The notes: a model not told the origin generated them from the letters alone. 64,000 nt of DNA from Eucalyptus grandis (GCF_016545825.1 NC_052614.1:15456559-15520558); one strand, 5' to 3'; positions 25,106 through 37,472 are shown, counted from the first letter of the stretch. Made by a program: numbers and translations.

Positions 25106-26959
25106 TAAGTCTATGGCACTTTCAAGTTCATGCATCACCATGATCGCCTCTTTGACGGAATAACCTGGAACTCAGACTGCGAATGTAAGAATTCACGCGA
25201 CCAAGGAAGAAATCTACAAGGGAAAGAAGAGTCCCATTAGAAAATCCTTGGAGCAAAAAGCAATAGCCTATCACATTATTATATCCCTTTCCCCTACCTA
25301 GATTCTACCTTTTCTCTAATCACGGGGAACCGCTCATGCCTGGGAGACACCTAATCACTAAACTTCACGGGGTAGACATAAATGAAAATCTAGATAAATG
25401 ACCAAAATGTTTGCACTTGATTATATAAGAACTGAGCTTAAATGGCGTGATTAGTTAAGTCACGAATATGCTTGTTCCTCAAAGTACCCTAAGTTTATTG
25501 ATGAAGGTTTTGCCGTGCTTATCATCAATGGAAAAAAAAAAATCATTTTTGTCGCTCGCATGCGATGCGGTGGATGACGCTGCATGTGTAATGATGAGAG
25601 AGGAGTCTAAAATAGGGATCCGGTAGTGGTGGGTTGTTCCACTAATATCCCTTGAGACTGGCTAATTATGATCGTACTCCTGGGTTATTAAAAAAAGAAG
25701 AGAAAATAATGAAAGATTTTTTGTCATTAGCATTTAAATAAGTGGTCAAGGAATGGAGGATTGAAGACGCGGTGCTAGTGAGAAAGTTGAGGATTAGGTT
25801 GTGATATCGACGGGGACTCGTGATTTCCAAGGAGGAAGGAGATCACGTGTTCAGAGCGAGCGATAAAGCAAGTGGCCACCACTCGTCCCCACTGAGTCTC
25901 AGTCAAATCATCTTTTTTCTAATCATATGTGGAGCAAACGTTAGTTGGTTTAACTTTTTTTTTTTTAATACTAGATAACTTCGTACGGCCAACAGCCAAC
26001 GAGTAAACCTTGAAGTGACATTAGCAAACGACCCACCACTCCAACGTCACACTTAAAACACCAAGTACCTTCACTAGATTTTGAATCCTTTATCTTTGAG
26101 CAAGGATCAACGAACTCTTTATCCAAGATAAACCACCACGGCCATTAATTAGTTCAACTTTTTGATCCCCCATCATTGGTAAATTACCATTAGACACAAT
26201 GTCGCTCTTCTCTATTGATTAGTTTCGCCGTAACCAAGGATTTATCAGGAAACAAGTGATCCTGGAATTTGGGTTTTCTTCATCATACCCACCACACTTG
26301 CGATTTGTGCGTGACCACGTTCGTTGGCAGGCCACTGAAAATAGGTTTGAGCCTCTTGGGTGCTTGCACTTACTCCTATCTTAATTAATGGAGGGAATTA
26401 AGGACAATTATATTAATTTCTCTTCGTGATGATTAATCATTGAGATCTTGGAATTTCCCGAAGGAGTTCCGGACAGAATTGGCCTGTTATATTTCGCAAT
26501 ATACCTTCGCCATTCTATTGTTCAGTTGAGGAGTTCACGAAATGGGTCGAATCCAAAGTTTGTCATAATTCGAGAAGGTAATTATGGAGCCACTTCAATA
26601 CTTCAACACGCAGCATATTAAGCAAAGTCAAAGCTACTTCATGTCATTTTCAAAATCACACATGGTTCATAACCACCAATGTTAAATGGAAATCTAAGTG
26701 CTAAATGAAGTTGGAATTCGATGTTAAAATTGTTGAGGTTATCCCATATCGATTATGAAATGAGCTAGTAGTCAATTTATAAGTGTGAAGAAAAGTCTCA
26801 CCATTTAAGTTAATTTTTGGGATGAAAGAGGTCCAAGACCACTCGACGTTATTATCAAAGCTCATGTCACCAATAAGTCTAGACCCAACAATCATATTAG
26901 AAATGCAAGTTTGGACCCAGCAATCACAGTGGAAATACAAGTTATGGCTCTTGTGATCA

Positions 26960-27110
26960 AGGGCCATAGGTATAAGAGGAAAATTGTTGGTGCCATCTCA
27001 CATTGATAGGGGAATGAATGGCTCTTATGATTAAGGGCCAGATGTATAAGAGGGAAATTGTCGGTGCCATCTCACATTGATTTGGGAATGAATTAGTGGT
27101 CAGTTTACAA
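26960..27110. repeat. Short direct repeat of about 75 bp, two copies
   Basis: 'aagggccataggtataagag' is followed by 'gaaaattgttggtgccatct' and then, after about 75 bases, by 'aagggccagatgtataagag' and 'ggaaattgtcggtgccatct'. This is local slippage or duplication in non-coding DNA. Confidence 0.8.
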
Positions 27111-27974
27111 ATGTAAAAGAAACTTTTAAAGTGAGAGATGCGCAAGAACACTCAACAAAAATTTATCTTCCAAAACTAGGGGAATAAACAGCTAACTGAA
27201 AAGGAAAACCCCTAGGAGTTTGGGTGGTCCCCGAATTGATTTCATGGGTCCAACATCTTTGAAAATGTGTTTGCCTCTAGTTTTGTCTTCCACTGGGGTC
27301 CACATCGTACTAATTGTCTTGCATGTGAGGCTTTGATTTGCGAGAGTAAAGGTCTTGGACCATTGGATCGACTGAACATTTGTCCTTGTGAAAGACAAGT
27401 TCGTGAATTTTCCTTTGATGCCCTAGACATAGAGAGAAAAGGCAATAGGGAAAAGAAAAGCTCTTGCTTGTAAGCACACGGACCACAAACTAGCATAAGA
27501 AACAACTGAGATTCCATTCATCCCACATGCCCATGATACATCTTAGATTTCTACAGAATGCATGCGCTCCATGATGCTTTCGTTCGAGAGAAAACCGGTG
27601 CCTAGTGTTATTTTTAGAGGGAGATTTGATGACTACGTTCTTGTGATTGCTGTTTCAAAAAGAGAATCGTTTGACCTTTTTTCATGTCTAAATGTTGGTC
27701 CAAAGTATATACCTTAAGTAAGTGGGAAAACCCTTCGTTGTCAACATCTGGAACCATCAAGAGACGGGTCAGTTATGATATGATAGTAAACACATCCTTC
27801 AATAGTTCCTCACCCATCTATTGCATGTAATTTGAATTATACACGAGAAACATCATATGCAAGTGTCATCACATTCAATATTAATAGGCCACTAACCCGG
27901 GAAGAGTGAGTGTTCAAACTTGAATTTATTTAAAAAGCTCCAATTTTTTTAAAATAAAGAAGCCAATAAATGTT

Positions 27975-28440
27975 AGGAGTGAGCAATTGTTCCGATTCAA
28001 CATAGCCAAACTAGCCTCGTTCGGTCAATTCAAGGCTTGCCCTTGGGTGAAGTGGTTCGGTTCCCAGTTTAACAAAACCTATAATAGACCCAAGACCGGT
28101 TCAATTCCCGATTCCAATCCTTTCTTGTGTTCAAGTAGTCCCATTTCCGAGTTAAATCAATTCTAAACCGATTTTGAAGTATCAAAAATTGAACCATACT
28201 CTTCAAAATGAAGAAACAACAACAAAACCACTTGACCTCTTGATGAATTTTGTAGTGAACTAGTGCAGCTTTTTTATGTTTTGTTATTAAAATTTGCGTT
28301 TTTACCAAAACATAAAATTGACTAGCTGTGAGTAGAACCATGAACCCGAACTAGTTGATTCAGGAGACACAATTCCTAAGCCGACCAATTTGGTTCCCAG
28401 TTCCCAGATTCACAAGATTAGTTCTTAGTTATAAGTCAAG
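27975..28440. repeat. 'ggttcc' dispersed repeat, second-block member
   Basis: Contains 'ggttcggttcccagtttaac', 'ccggttcaattcccgattcc' and 'tttggttcccagttcccag'. Partly orthologous in position to 15,540-15,730. Confidence 0.5.
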
Positions 28441-31400
28441 AATGGTCTCATTTTAGAATGATTGCCCATTATAAATGTATTTAAAGATTATTTGCTTCCA
28501 AGGCTCAAAACAAAGCGAGGGCCTCAAATCTATGTCAAGATTTTTATTACGTCCTCTAGAATGCCCAAGCAACGATGGTCCAGAGACCATGTGCAGTCGC
28601 CCATTGCCAAGGTCCACTTTTCCTTTAGAGTCGGGTCCCCAGCTATGTTAGGAGAATTGCTCTCTTGCACTAGGAAATATAGCCAGATCCCCAGTTGTGT
28701 GAAGAGGGAAAAGACTTAAGATAGTCAACTTCTTTCTTTCTAACCCACGCCTGCCCTTGGAGTGACAAGAAAAGGAGGCCATCGATGCTATGATAACCAA
28801 CATCAAGGCCGGAATCCCAAGGTTGAGAATTGCCGAGCAGTTGCCCACTTCCACCTGGCGGTAAAACCTCGTCTTAAGACGAATATAAAACAAGTCTGCA
28901 AGAGTTTCGGAAAACAGTCTGTTCCCTTAACCCTTTTTTTTTCTTCTTTTTGTCAGTTTGGAAATGTCTTACGTGGAAAGCTCATAAGAAGATTTCGATG
29001 AAAAACAGCATCCCCACTTAGTCAAGAGTTTAGTGAAATTGCCTAGCAACCTCCTCACATCTAGCTTTTGGGTCTTTCAGCCCCATGTGCTATGCCGACT
29101 GAGGTGACCAGACTTTTCACATCAGAAAAGTGAAAACAAGGACAAAAGCATAGCAAACCTCTCAATGTCAAGCAAATTTACTTTTTTATGTGCAGGGGAG
29201 AGACCAAATCAAGATTCCCCCCCAACCGCTAGCACGAGACCGACAAAGGGGTTCCTTAACTTAGGTCCTATCTAATAACGCGCCAACATAATTATAGTGA
29301 ACCAAAGACCACCACAATAATCGCGCATCTCTTAAAAACAAGAGGGCTCTAGTTATAGGGTTTATACTGTTCATTGGAAGGTAGTGCTCCACTAATTTCT
29401 TGGAATGAAGGCGGCCTTAAGATTAGCCACGATGGTCGCCATGTCTGCCTAGCGTTTCCCTCTTGTTGGATGCTGTCGGGTCCATCCATGTGCTGCAAAA
29501 CCAGCGAGGGCAATAGAAATGAACTTGGGGGCAATCATTCCGGTGGTTGTAAATAGGCATTTGCTCAATTTTGGTGCGTGTTTTCTCGTGGCTCAAATGC
29601 CTCAAAAGATGGGTGTCAAAGCGAGAAACCTAGAAGCAACTTTACCCTCGAGAATCATGCATTGTATATGGAAGACCATACATAAGGAGGGAAGGAATGC
29701 AAGTCCAATGTAGATAGGGATCAGAACAATCAATCTCTATCCTTACATACATAAAATGATAGCAGCACGCTATCGTTGACAAGTACTGAGTGCGCCTGAT
29801 CCAGAAATCGATCACCCCAACTACTTGTGGATGAGAGAATTCACGAGTTATATCGCGTTTTTGTCGTCATTGCGATTTTTGAAGTAACCGAGTTCAACAG
29901 GACCGCCATGGTCCAGGAATCAATAGACCGATACGTGAATGTAATCAAATACAATGTTTTTTTTTTTTTTTGTGCATACATTGCAGCTTAACCTTCCTAT
30001 TCCTTATGTGGTGGACAAATGCATGCGGCTAAGAATAGGGACCATTGGCGATCTGAGATCATGTGAATAATCGCAATCCGGAAGCGTGGAGAATCCATGC
30101 ATCCTAGAAAGATTAGATCACATCCTTTCCACACCCGAGAGTCATGGGGGTCTTGGGTCCACGAATTATTGAGTCCCCCCCGAGGAACACATTTGACAAT
30201 TTGAGGTGAAAGAAACGATGGGCATGTCTATTGTCGTTGGCCTAGGGAGGTCAATCTGGACCGATGAGTGCTTGTGGATAGTGCGGACACAGTCACCAAT
30301 CGGGCCGGCGTGGACCAGACATTGACCCCGTGCCAAAGTGACAACAACCAACCGTCGTGGGTGTTAATAGGCTGGCATCCAATTCAGGTTCGTCGATCGA
30401 AGCAACCAAAACAGAGTGGAAATTTGCGCGATTTTTCTCCAAACCATCCAAAAACTGAGTAGGTGCATCTCTGTGCATCGCTTTCGAATTAAACCCATTT
30501 TGGATATATACACTAGAGAGACGTTAAACGAAGGTTGTCACTTTACTATAGACAACATCGGCGGGCATTTCATATTTATTTAGTCAAATGTTGGACTGAA
30601 ACGTGAGAAACCCATTAAATCAAAAGGCCCAAAAGAAACAGCAAGCCCAAATCTTTCCTGAAAACAAGATTTCCTCCCTCCCTCTCCCTCGACTCTGCCT
30701 AACCGATAAAAGGTATGAAATGATTATCACACGTCACGTCATCAGCAGAAACCAGGAGGGCTAACACGAGTGTGCCGTGTCTGCTGATGGTTGGAGGCGC
30801 GACTGAAGTGGAATGAAGGACAAGGCGCTTGCCTATTCCGCATGCTTACCGGTGGAGATTATTAAGATACATGTGATTAGAGAAATCCCACATCAAAAAA
30901 TTGTTGTAATGTAGAACAATTATTGTATTTTAATTTACTCATAACTCATTCGCTTAAGTTTTTAAATGAAAGTGGGTCTAATGAGATATGTTTATGAGCT
31001 CGAATTTGGCTCTGTTTTGGTGATCTTTCCCAAAGAATGTATGAGACTTCTGTAGACAAATGATATCAAAACTTATGGTTGCAATTTCCGAGCAAGTGAG
31101 CATTGTGGCCTAACAACACAAAGCCCACGGGAAGTTGAAGCAGTGTCAAAGCCCATGGTTGCATTTTCCGAGCAAGTGAGCGTTGTGGCACAGCAACGCA
31201 AGCCCATGGGAAGTTGACCTAACTTGAGCTCACACATGAGAGGAAAATTGTTATGGTATATGTGTGAGTAAATTGTATTAAAGAAAGTCCACATAAAAGA
31301 ATTGGTGTAGTATAAAGTAGTTAGCCTATAACTCATTAATTAAAACTTAACGATATAGTATAAAGTAGTTGGTTCATAACTTATTAACTTAAGTTTGGGG

Positions 31401-31562
31401 ATCTCCTCGAGAAAAGGTATCGGATTGGATTTCTGCTGCACACTCCCAATAAGGATCAAGATATCAATAACTAAATTGATTTTCATGTATCCTTCTCTAA
31501 AAGTACTTCAAAGAGAGCCCAGGCGAAATCACAAGAGCTATCATTTCTCAGCTTGTTTAATC

Positions 31563-31712
31563 TCCTAAACTGGGCCCAATAGCTGCCCGGTCCACTACAT
31601 ACCATTTGTAAAGCTTGGCCCATCTATGGCCCAATAATGGGCTTGGCCCATCTAACAAAACCTTTCTTTTGCTCTTCTTTTGCATGTTTGAAGAACAGCC
31701 CAAGGCCCAAAA
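31563..31712. promoter_or_regulatory. Cluster of TGGGCC/GGCCCA motifs (site II-like), unit 1
   Basis: At least six 'gggccc', 'ggccca' or 'tgggc' words lie within 150 bases. In plants such clusters (site II elements) are typical of promoters of growth-related genes. The cluster lies 3.7 kb upstream of gene copy 1, so it probably does not drive that gene. No transcript start is visible here. The cluster is kept in unit 2 (37,473-37,622). Confidence 0.35.
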
Positions 31713-33105
31713 GTGAAGTAGGGGAGGGAAAAGCTTTACTGAGGATAATCCTCTATCGAAGTAAATAAGAACATCACCCATAGTTATATTTACTCAAATA
31801 TCCATAACCGGTCAATCAAAGCCGATCAGAGAATTGATTAGAGAAAGATTCCTTCACCAGAAATGGAGGGGAGAGCCGATTACTTCCACAAGCGAAACAC
31901 TTGCTAGCTACACGGTCGTCTTATTCTAACTCTTTTAACTTTGCCGCTTTTTTTATGCTAAAAAAATGAATTATATCCATAAATAAACTGAACAAGCACG
32001 CAATGTACTTGGAACGTACCCATCAAATTGAGTCCCCAATATCATTTCCTTCCCTCAGTATCCCGTGGGGCCCACTCGAACGCATTTGAGTATGTTTTAA
32101 TTTTTAAGAAATTCTTCGCAAAATTACCTCAAAAACGTTGGCAAATACCCATTTTTATTATTATTATTATTATTTTGGTCGTGAAAATATTGCCGTAGGA
32201 GGCAAGAAAATGCGAATGTACCAAAAGGCATATTCCTCCAAAAGGAAAGCTCGCTGAAAGTATTCCCGACGCGTCGAGAGATGGAGTACAAAATAGGAGT
32301 CGTCCACGTGGGCCGCCGGCGGTTTACACTCCGGCACGTGACACGGCCCTCATTCGCAGGAAATCCTCACGTGCGTGTCGTATGCGCTCCGTCTACGTCG
32401 CAAATTCATCGACGAATCCCTCCACAAAAGGGACAAAGCGGCCGCCTAGGGCACTTTGAAAAATTCCGTTTGTTTGTTTTCGAAAAATTATTGTCCGATT
32501 TTTGATATTTTGACGATAAAAAAAAATTATCGATTTATGGAAAACGCTTTTTATAGATCGAATATAACGAGTTTTGATTGGGAAAAGCAATTTTTCCTTT
32601 TATAAGAAAAAAAATCACTTTTCCACCAAACAAATAAAAACCAATCTAAAAATGATTTCCATTTCGATGAAATAAGCATTGCCCTTAATATGAATTTGAA
32701 TGAATAGATTGGACCAAAAGAAAACATTTAATTAGCTACTCCTATAATTATTGAATTGCCATTCCTTCCGATATTTCAAAGTGTACAAATGCCCTCGAGT
32801 CATCAATCAGTCATGAGTTTTAGTGTCTCTTATCAACATTTGCAGGAAAATTGTAATTTCGAAAAGTTAATTATTTTTGAGCCACTTAAAATTCCTCATT
32901 TTTACATTTCTTTTCATGAAATTGAGTGCCTGCAACTTTCGACGCCATTAAGTTATCTCAATGGGCACATCTCATTACCTAAAAAAAAGAATTATAATAA
33001 CCACATGTGATATCAAGTGAAATTTTCTAATCCTTTTGACTTTGCTTATTATTATTATTATTATAAGTTGATTACGTGGTTAGCTCTACTTCCATGTACT
33101 TAAAA

Positions 33106-33961
33106 GGGAAAAAGCCACGAAAACCCCGAACTTTGCCCAAAGTGACACATTTACCCCAAACTTTTTTGTGACGTGAAAACCCCAAACTTTGCCAACCTTG
33201 ACATTTTACCCCAAACTTTTTTTTTTTGTGACACGAAAAATCCTAAACTTTCATTATGTGACACATTTACCCCAAAATTAGAGGGCATTTTGGTCTTTTC
33301 ACTTTTTTAAATTTTTTAAATTTTTTTCCTTCTCTCTTCCCTCCGCCATGGCCCCGCCGAAGGAAGCCCGGCGTCCGGCGAGGGCTGCCCTTGCCGGCGT
33401 CGGGCGAGGGTCACCCTCGCTCGCCTCGGCTTGGCGGCCCTCGCCGGCGTCGGGAGAGGGCGGCCCTCGCCGGCGTCGGGAGGGCGGCCCTCGCTGCGTC
33501 GGGCGAGGGTGCCCTCGCCGGATCTCGGCAAGGGCTGTCCTCGCCCGACGCCGGCGAGGCCGCCCGCCTCGCTGCGTCGGCGAGGACGGCCCTTGCGCGA
33601 TCCGGCGAGGGCCGTCCGCGCCCGTCCTCGCCCGACGCCGCGAGGGCCGCCCGCGCTGCGTCGGGCGAGGACGCCCCCGGCTCGTCGCGCGGCGAGGGCC
33701 GTCTCGCCCGACGCCGGCGAGGTCGCGGACGCCGGCTTCCCTCCTCCGGCCATGGTGGAGCCGGAGGGAAGAAGAAGAAAAAAGAAAAAAAAAAGGAAAA
33801 AGGAAAAACAGAATAAAAAGACAAAAATGCCCTTGATGGGGTAAATGTGTCACTGCTGTTGGCAAAGTTTGGGGTTTTTCACGTCACAAAAAAGTTTGGG
33901 AACACAAAGTTTGGGGTAAATGTGTCACTTTGAAAGTTCGGGGTTTTCGTGGCTTTTTCCC
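33106..33961. mobile_element. Mutator-like MITE with 9-bp target duplication
   Basis: TIRs begin 'gggaaaaagccacgaaaacc' with 'ccgaacttt', and the right end is the near-exact inverse. The similarity extends some 45 bases to 'gtgacacatttacccc'. The flanking direct repeats 'tacttaaaa' (33,097-33,105 and 33,962-33,970) are 9 bases long. Unit 2 holds the empty site, 'catgtacttaaaatattata', near 38,959. Nine-base duplications with long TIRs are the Mutator (MULE) signature. The inside is a GC-rich, hairpin-prone core (33,345-33,750) with inverted Y/R tracts on either side. No transposase. Confidence 0.92.
33345..33750. repeat. GC-rich hairpin-forming repeat core of the MITE
   Basis: Tandem, imperfect and self-complementary words of the type 'gcgagggcggccctcgccgg' and 'cgtcgggcgaggg'. 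Long frames exist on both strands in several phases. Such all-frame openness comes from the lack of A/T-containing stop codons and is not evidence of a protein. Confidence 0.85.
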
Positions 33962-33999
33962 TACTTAAAATATCATATGCCTACTTCACGGCAAGAATA

Positions 34000-35260
34000 G
34001 GGTTGATTTACGGGTACCGTATCGCGGTCACCGTCGAGGAAAATCGTGGGAAATCATCATACTCGTTCTCCATAAAATCAAACCAAGATGAAGGAACCCT
34101 AAGTTAAGCTGGAAAAACGAACGAAATTGAGCAGAAATTACTTCGTCTCACGCACATTTAATTAATAATAATAATAATTCACTTCGGGCCACTCACCTTA
34201 AACGTCCTCGACGGGTGGTCGAGAACTTGTTAGTCGCATCATCACTAGATTAATCATTCGTTGGGGCAAGAAATTTTTTTAAAAAAATTAATGAAACGTG
34301 TCATGTAATTACCACTGCATGTCAATGAATCTCGTCAATTTAAAACACATTGGTTTTTAAATATATTCGATTGAGATTTGGCGCAAAAATCTATGTCTTT
34401 GTGCTCCATGTATCTTAATTTTTTAAATTCAACGAATCACACAAGAAAATCGTGTTATTGTAAGATAGCTGATTTAATAAAATATTCTTGGGAAGATTTC
34501 AAATATGAGCTAACAATGCCATTATTTTTTTAAATAAGAGTTTAAATTGAATATTATTTCAAAAAAAGCATAAAAATGGCTTCTTTTTCTCAAATAAAAG
34601 ATTAAAATATATTTTATTTCAAATAAAGGTCTAAAATGATCATATTTAGTCTCAAAGAGGAGTTTGACCTCCCAACCAAGGGCATTTTCTTTTTTACTTT
34701 TATTTTTTTTTTTTTCTATTTTTTCTTTCCATAAAAATCAAAAAAGTAAAAAGGCTAAAACTTAAATAAATAAATACATGAGGGAGGGCTGGCTAATATT
34801 TTTCTTTTTTTTTTTTGGAAAAAAAAGAGTTGTCTTTTTATTTATAATCTAACTTAACTAAAATTTAGGTCAAATTTATCTTCGGGTGAAATCGTCTTTA
34901 ATCAATCGGAATATCTTGCCGACTAACGAATCAATAAGGTTAGATTATTATTTAAAATAGCCATAACTACTTCATATCATTATTTAAATAAATAAATAAA
35001 TAAAACCTATTCGAGTCCTTATTTTAAAAAAAAAATGGCGTGTCAGACTTTTATTTGAAAATTTTCCTATTTTCTCTAGTACCATGCATTTCCTTTGCTC
35101 TAGTATTTTTCAATTTCGCATCGAATTCAAATTACGGAAGAAATTGGAGGGAGGTGGAGGGGGAGGGGAGGGGAAGGAGGGATGGTCATTCAAAAGCGGT
35201 CAACGCGGCGACCGGCACTAGCCGGTGCAGAGAGCATTAAAAAAAAAAAAGCGAATGATC
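34000..35260. other. Upstream intergenic region of gene copy 1
   Basis: AT-rich, with poly-T/A runs and (AATAA)n. It is conserved with 39,000-40,240 of unit 2 and, more weakly, with 48,977-50,095 and 54,020-55,490. The last 150 bases become GC-rich and contain 'aagcggtcaacgcggcg', with a GTCAA W-box core. I see no gene or element boundary. Confidence 0.6.
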
Positions 35261-35293
35261 CCCGCCTCGTAACGCGCTACTCCCCGTCACCTC

Positions 35294-35332
35294 CATGTGT
35301 CCGGTCTTATCCCCTTCTCCCACCTCTATAAA
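35294..35332 (+). promoter_or_regulatory. Core promoter of gene copy 1: degenerate G-box and TATA box
   Basis: TATAAA lies at 35,327-35,332, with the transcription start expected about 30 bases on, giving a pyrimidine-rich leader of roughly 100 bases before the ATG at 35,469. The G-box/ABRE position reads CATGTG (35,294-35,299), whereas copies 2 and 4 have CACGTG. Confidence 0.7.
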
Positions 35333-35468
35333 ACGCTAGAAAAGCCTCCCCGAAAAAAAGAAAGAAGGAGAAGAAAACCCAGTCCAGTTTATACCGTTAA
35401 AAAAGCACAGCTTCCTCTCTCCATCTCCATCTTTACCTTCACTCTCCCTCGATTTCTCCGCCGCCGTA

Positions 35469-35858
35469 ATGGCCACCGGCCTCCTTCCCTCCGGAACCCT
35501 CGCCGTCAAGGCCGCCGCCTCCTCCTCCGGCGAGCGCAACCCGGGCCCCGCCGGCCGGCGAACAGCCTCCTCCTCCAACAACGGCTGGTTGGCCCCGATC
35601 TTCGGCTTCTCCGCCGACCCGGGCTACATTGACTCCGCCGCCGGCAAGGTCGCCTACCCCCAGAAGGCCGACCCGGAGGGAAGCTCGAGCCTGTCCGCGG
35701 CGGGGAGGCCCCGCCCCGACCCGATCCGGTTCACGGCGGAGAAGGCGCGGCTCCTCAGGCTCATGACCTCCGACGCGGCCTCCCGCCACGACGCCATGTA
35801 CCACTCCGCGATCGCCTCCCGCCTCGCTTCCGACTTCGGGAACCCGACCGATCTGTAA
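35469..35858 (+). CDS. Small plant-type protein of unknown function, tandem copy 1
   Basis: A single-exon 129-codon gene whose function I do not recognise. Residues 1-38 are Ala/Ser-rich with few acidic residues, resembling an organelle transit peptide (inference). Residues 40-56 form a conserved 'WLAPIFGFSADPGYIDS' box. Residues 75-83 ('LSAAGRPRP') link to a conserved C-terminus (88-123) with 'FTAEKARLLRLMTSD' and 'HDAMYHSAIASRLASDF'. There is no convincing membrane segment. The start is fixed by three facts: the ATG context is the same in copies 2 and 4, protein similarity begins there, and the upstream frame is shifted between units, so the leader is non-coding. The CDS is very GC-rich in AT-rich flanks. 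I recall uncharacterised plant proteins with this C-terminus but cannot name a family. The TATA box lies 137 bases upstream. Confidence 0.85.
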   Translation: MATGLLPSGTLAVKAAASSSGERNPGPAGRRTASSSNNGWLAPIFGFSADPGYIDSAAGKVAYPQKADPEGSSSLSAAGRPRPDPIRFTAEKARLLRLMTSDAASRHDAMYHSAIASRLASDFGNPTDL

Positions 35859-35861
35859 TCC

Positions 35862-36715
35862 CGCCGGACCGGACCGTGTCAACATCCGTACGATTGTCGC
35901 TGGATAATAACATCTTTGGGACACGCCCTTTTAATTTTTTTTTTTTTTGTAAAATTCTCGAATTGTTTTTTAGGGTTAGTGGCCTGGTGTTTGTTCTGAG
36001 CCATATATTCCGAATTATGGGGGATGTGGTGATGTAAGGACAGCGAAGATTACTTGAAATGGGTGGATTAATCTTTGTAATCACCGATTATTTTAGTTGA
36101 TGTAATGTACAGATTTAATGTATACTATAGTTTAAATATCAGACCACTCTTGGCGTTCTCTTTATTGGCATAATATGATTATTCGTAAATTTGCTCATGC
36201 ATCATTCTATTTTTTTTAGTCTACTAGTGACAACGACGTGATGTGGCCATAAATGATGAAGGGTTGTATCGATCTCGGGTTTATGTTTATTGGCATTATG
36301 TAATTATTCACTATTGATTTAGGCATGCATTGTTCTATTTTTAATCCGTCGGTGACAATGACGTGACGCGCCCATAGATGATGAAGGGTTGTATCAATCT
36401 TAGGTTTATGTGTTACTTAAAGAGATGATAAGAAAGGTAGGTTGTCTATGAGCTGAATATGATAATTATCGAACTTGAGTTTGATCAATTATTTTGATGT
36501 TTAGTGGAGTGTGTCACCCTATTGGTGTCATTTTTTGTTTGGTCTCGTGATTAGATCTCAATTTTGAATTAATTTATAAAACCATCTGTGATCATGTCAT
36601 GATGTTGATGTGTACTGAATTATGGGAGCCAAGTTAACCAATGCCGGGCACTTGTCGAGAGAAAAATTATATAAGAATTCAAGTTAACCAATGCCGGCCG
36701 CTTGCCCTCTGTCGC
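35862..36715 (+). other. 3' UTR and downstream flank of copy 1
   Basis: Similar sequence follows every copy: 'cggaccggaccgtgtcaac', 'cgattgtcgctg' and 'tggataataacatctttggg', then 'ggtggattaatctttgtaat' and 'gatgtaatgtaca'. This run probably spans the 3' UTR and polyadenylation region (TTGTAA and TGTA-type far-upstream words). Beyond it, unit-specific AT-rich DNA contains a short internal repeat ('gaagggttgtatcgatctcg', 36,260 and 36,381). Confidence 0.55.
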
Positions 36716-37472
36716 GTGCTTTCCAATCGAGATTATTAACATACATATGTAAATGAGTTATATTAGAGAAATCCCATATCGAAAAATTATTATGATGTAG
36801 AATGATTAATGCATCTTAACTTATTCATAACTCATTTGCCTAAGTTTTTGAGTGAATATGGGTCCAATGAGATAAATTTATGGGCTAAAAACTTTGCTCC
36901 CTCTTAGCGATCTTCTCAAAAGAATGTATCACACTTCTGTCGACAAAAAATATTAGAGCCTATGATTGCAATTTTTAAGTAGGTTAGTGTTGTGGCATAG
37001 TAACACGAGCTTGACAAATGGTATCAAAACCTATGACCCCAATTTATGGGCAAGTGAGCATTGTGGCCAAGCAATGCATGCCTGCGGGAAGTTGATGCCG
37101 TATCAAAGCCCATGGTTGCAATTTTCTGAGCAAGTGAATGTCAGCAACGCAGGCCCACGGGAAGTTGACCTAACTTGAGCTCAGAGGAAAATTGTTATTT
37201 GTGATGATGTATATGTGAGTGAATTGTGTTAAAAAAATCCCACATAAAAGAATTTGTGTAGATGTAGTGCGAAGTACAGTTGACTCATAACTCATTAGCT
37301 TAAGCTTGGCAATCTCCTCGAGAAAAGATATTGGATCGATTTCTACTGCACACTCCCAATATGGATCAAGATATTGATATCTAAATTGATTTTCATGTAT
37401 CCTTCTCTGAAAGTACTTCAAAGAGAGCCAAGGCAAAATCACAAAAGCTATCATTTCTCAGCTTGTTTAATC

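Larger units (their letters stand above)
23190..30560. repeat. Diverged segmental duplication, copy 2
   Basis: Counterpart of 1-18,560 in the same order, but more compact because it lacks the copia element, the 5.1-6.6 kb and 7.3-9.2 kb elements, and the 13.8-15.2 kb insert. It carries its own homopolymers (poly-T about 23,392-23,405; poly-A about 23,946-23,976). No gene recognised; short frames throughout are not conserved. Confidence 0.75.
30815..36715. repeat. Tandem array unit 1
   Basis: This unit carries small-gene copy 1. It starts near 'gagattattaagatacatg' and matches unit 2 (36,716-41,690) along its length at high identity. In the compared 225 bases at 31,557-31,781 I count 10 differences. 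The main difference is the 856-bp MITE at 33,106-33,961, absent from unit 2. Non-gene parts are AT-rich with homopolymers and (ATT)n, and show no further gene. Confidence 0.85.

Noticed and set aside
31557..31781. A 74-codon minus-strand frame conserved in units 1 and 2 (31,557-31,781 and 37,467-37,691)
   Set aside because: Over 225 bases I count about 10 differences, of which 8 change the amino acid. That is what neutral drift gives. The frame survives because the units are young.
33299..33865. Long overlapping frames on both strands (up to 188 codons) in the GC-rich region
   Set aside because: They lie wholly within the TIR-bounded MITE, consist of Gly/Arg/Pro/Ala repeats, and are open in several phases at once because the sequence lacks A/T-rich stop codons.
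35439..35924. 161-codon minus-strand frame opposite gene copy 1 (also opposite copies 2 and 4)
   Set aside because: It is the shadow of the GC-rich plus-strand gene. The TATA box, leader and conserved indel pattern all fit the plus strand.
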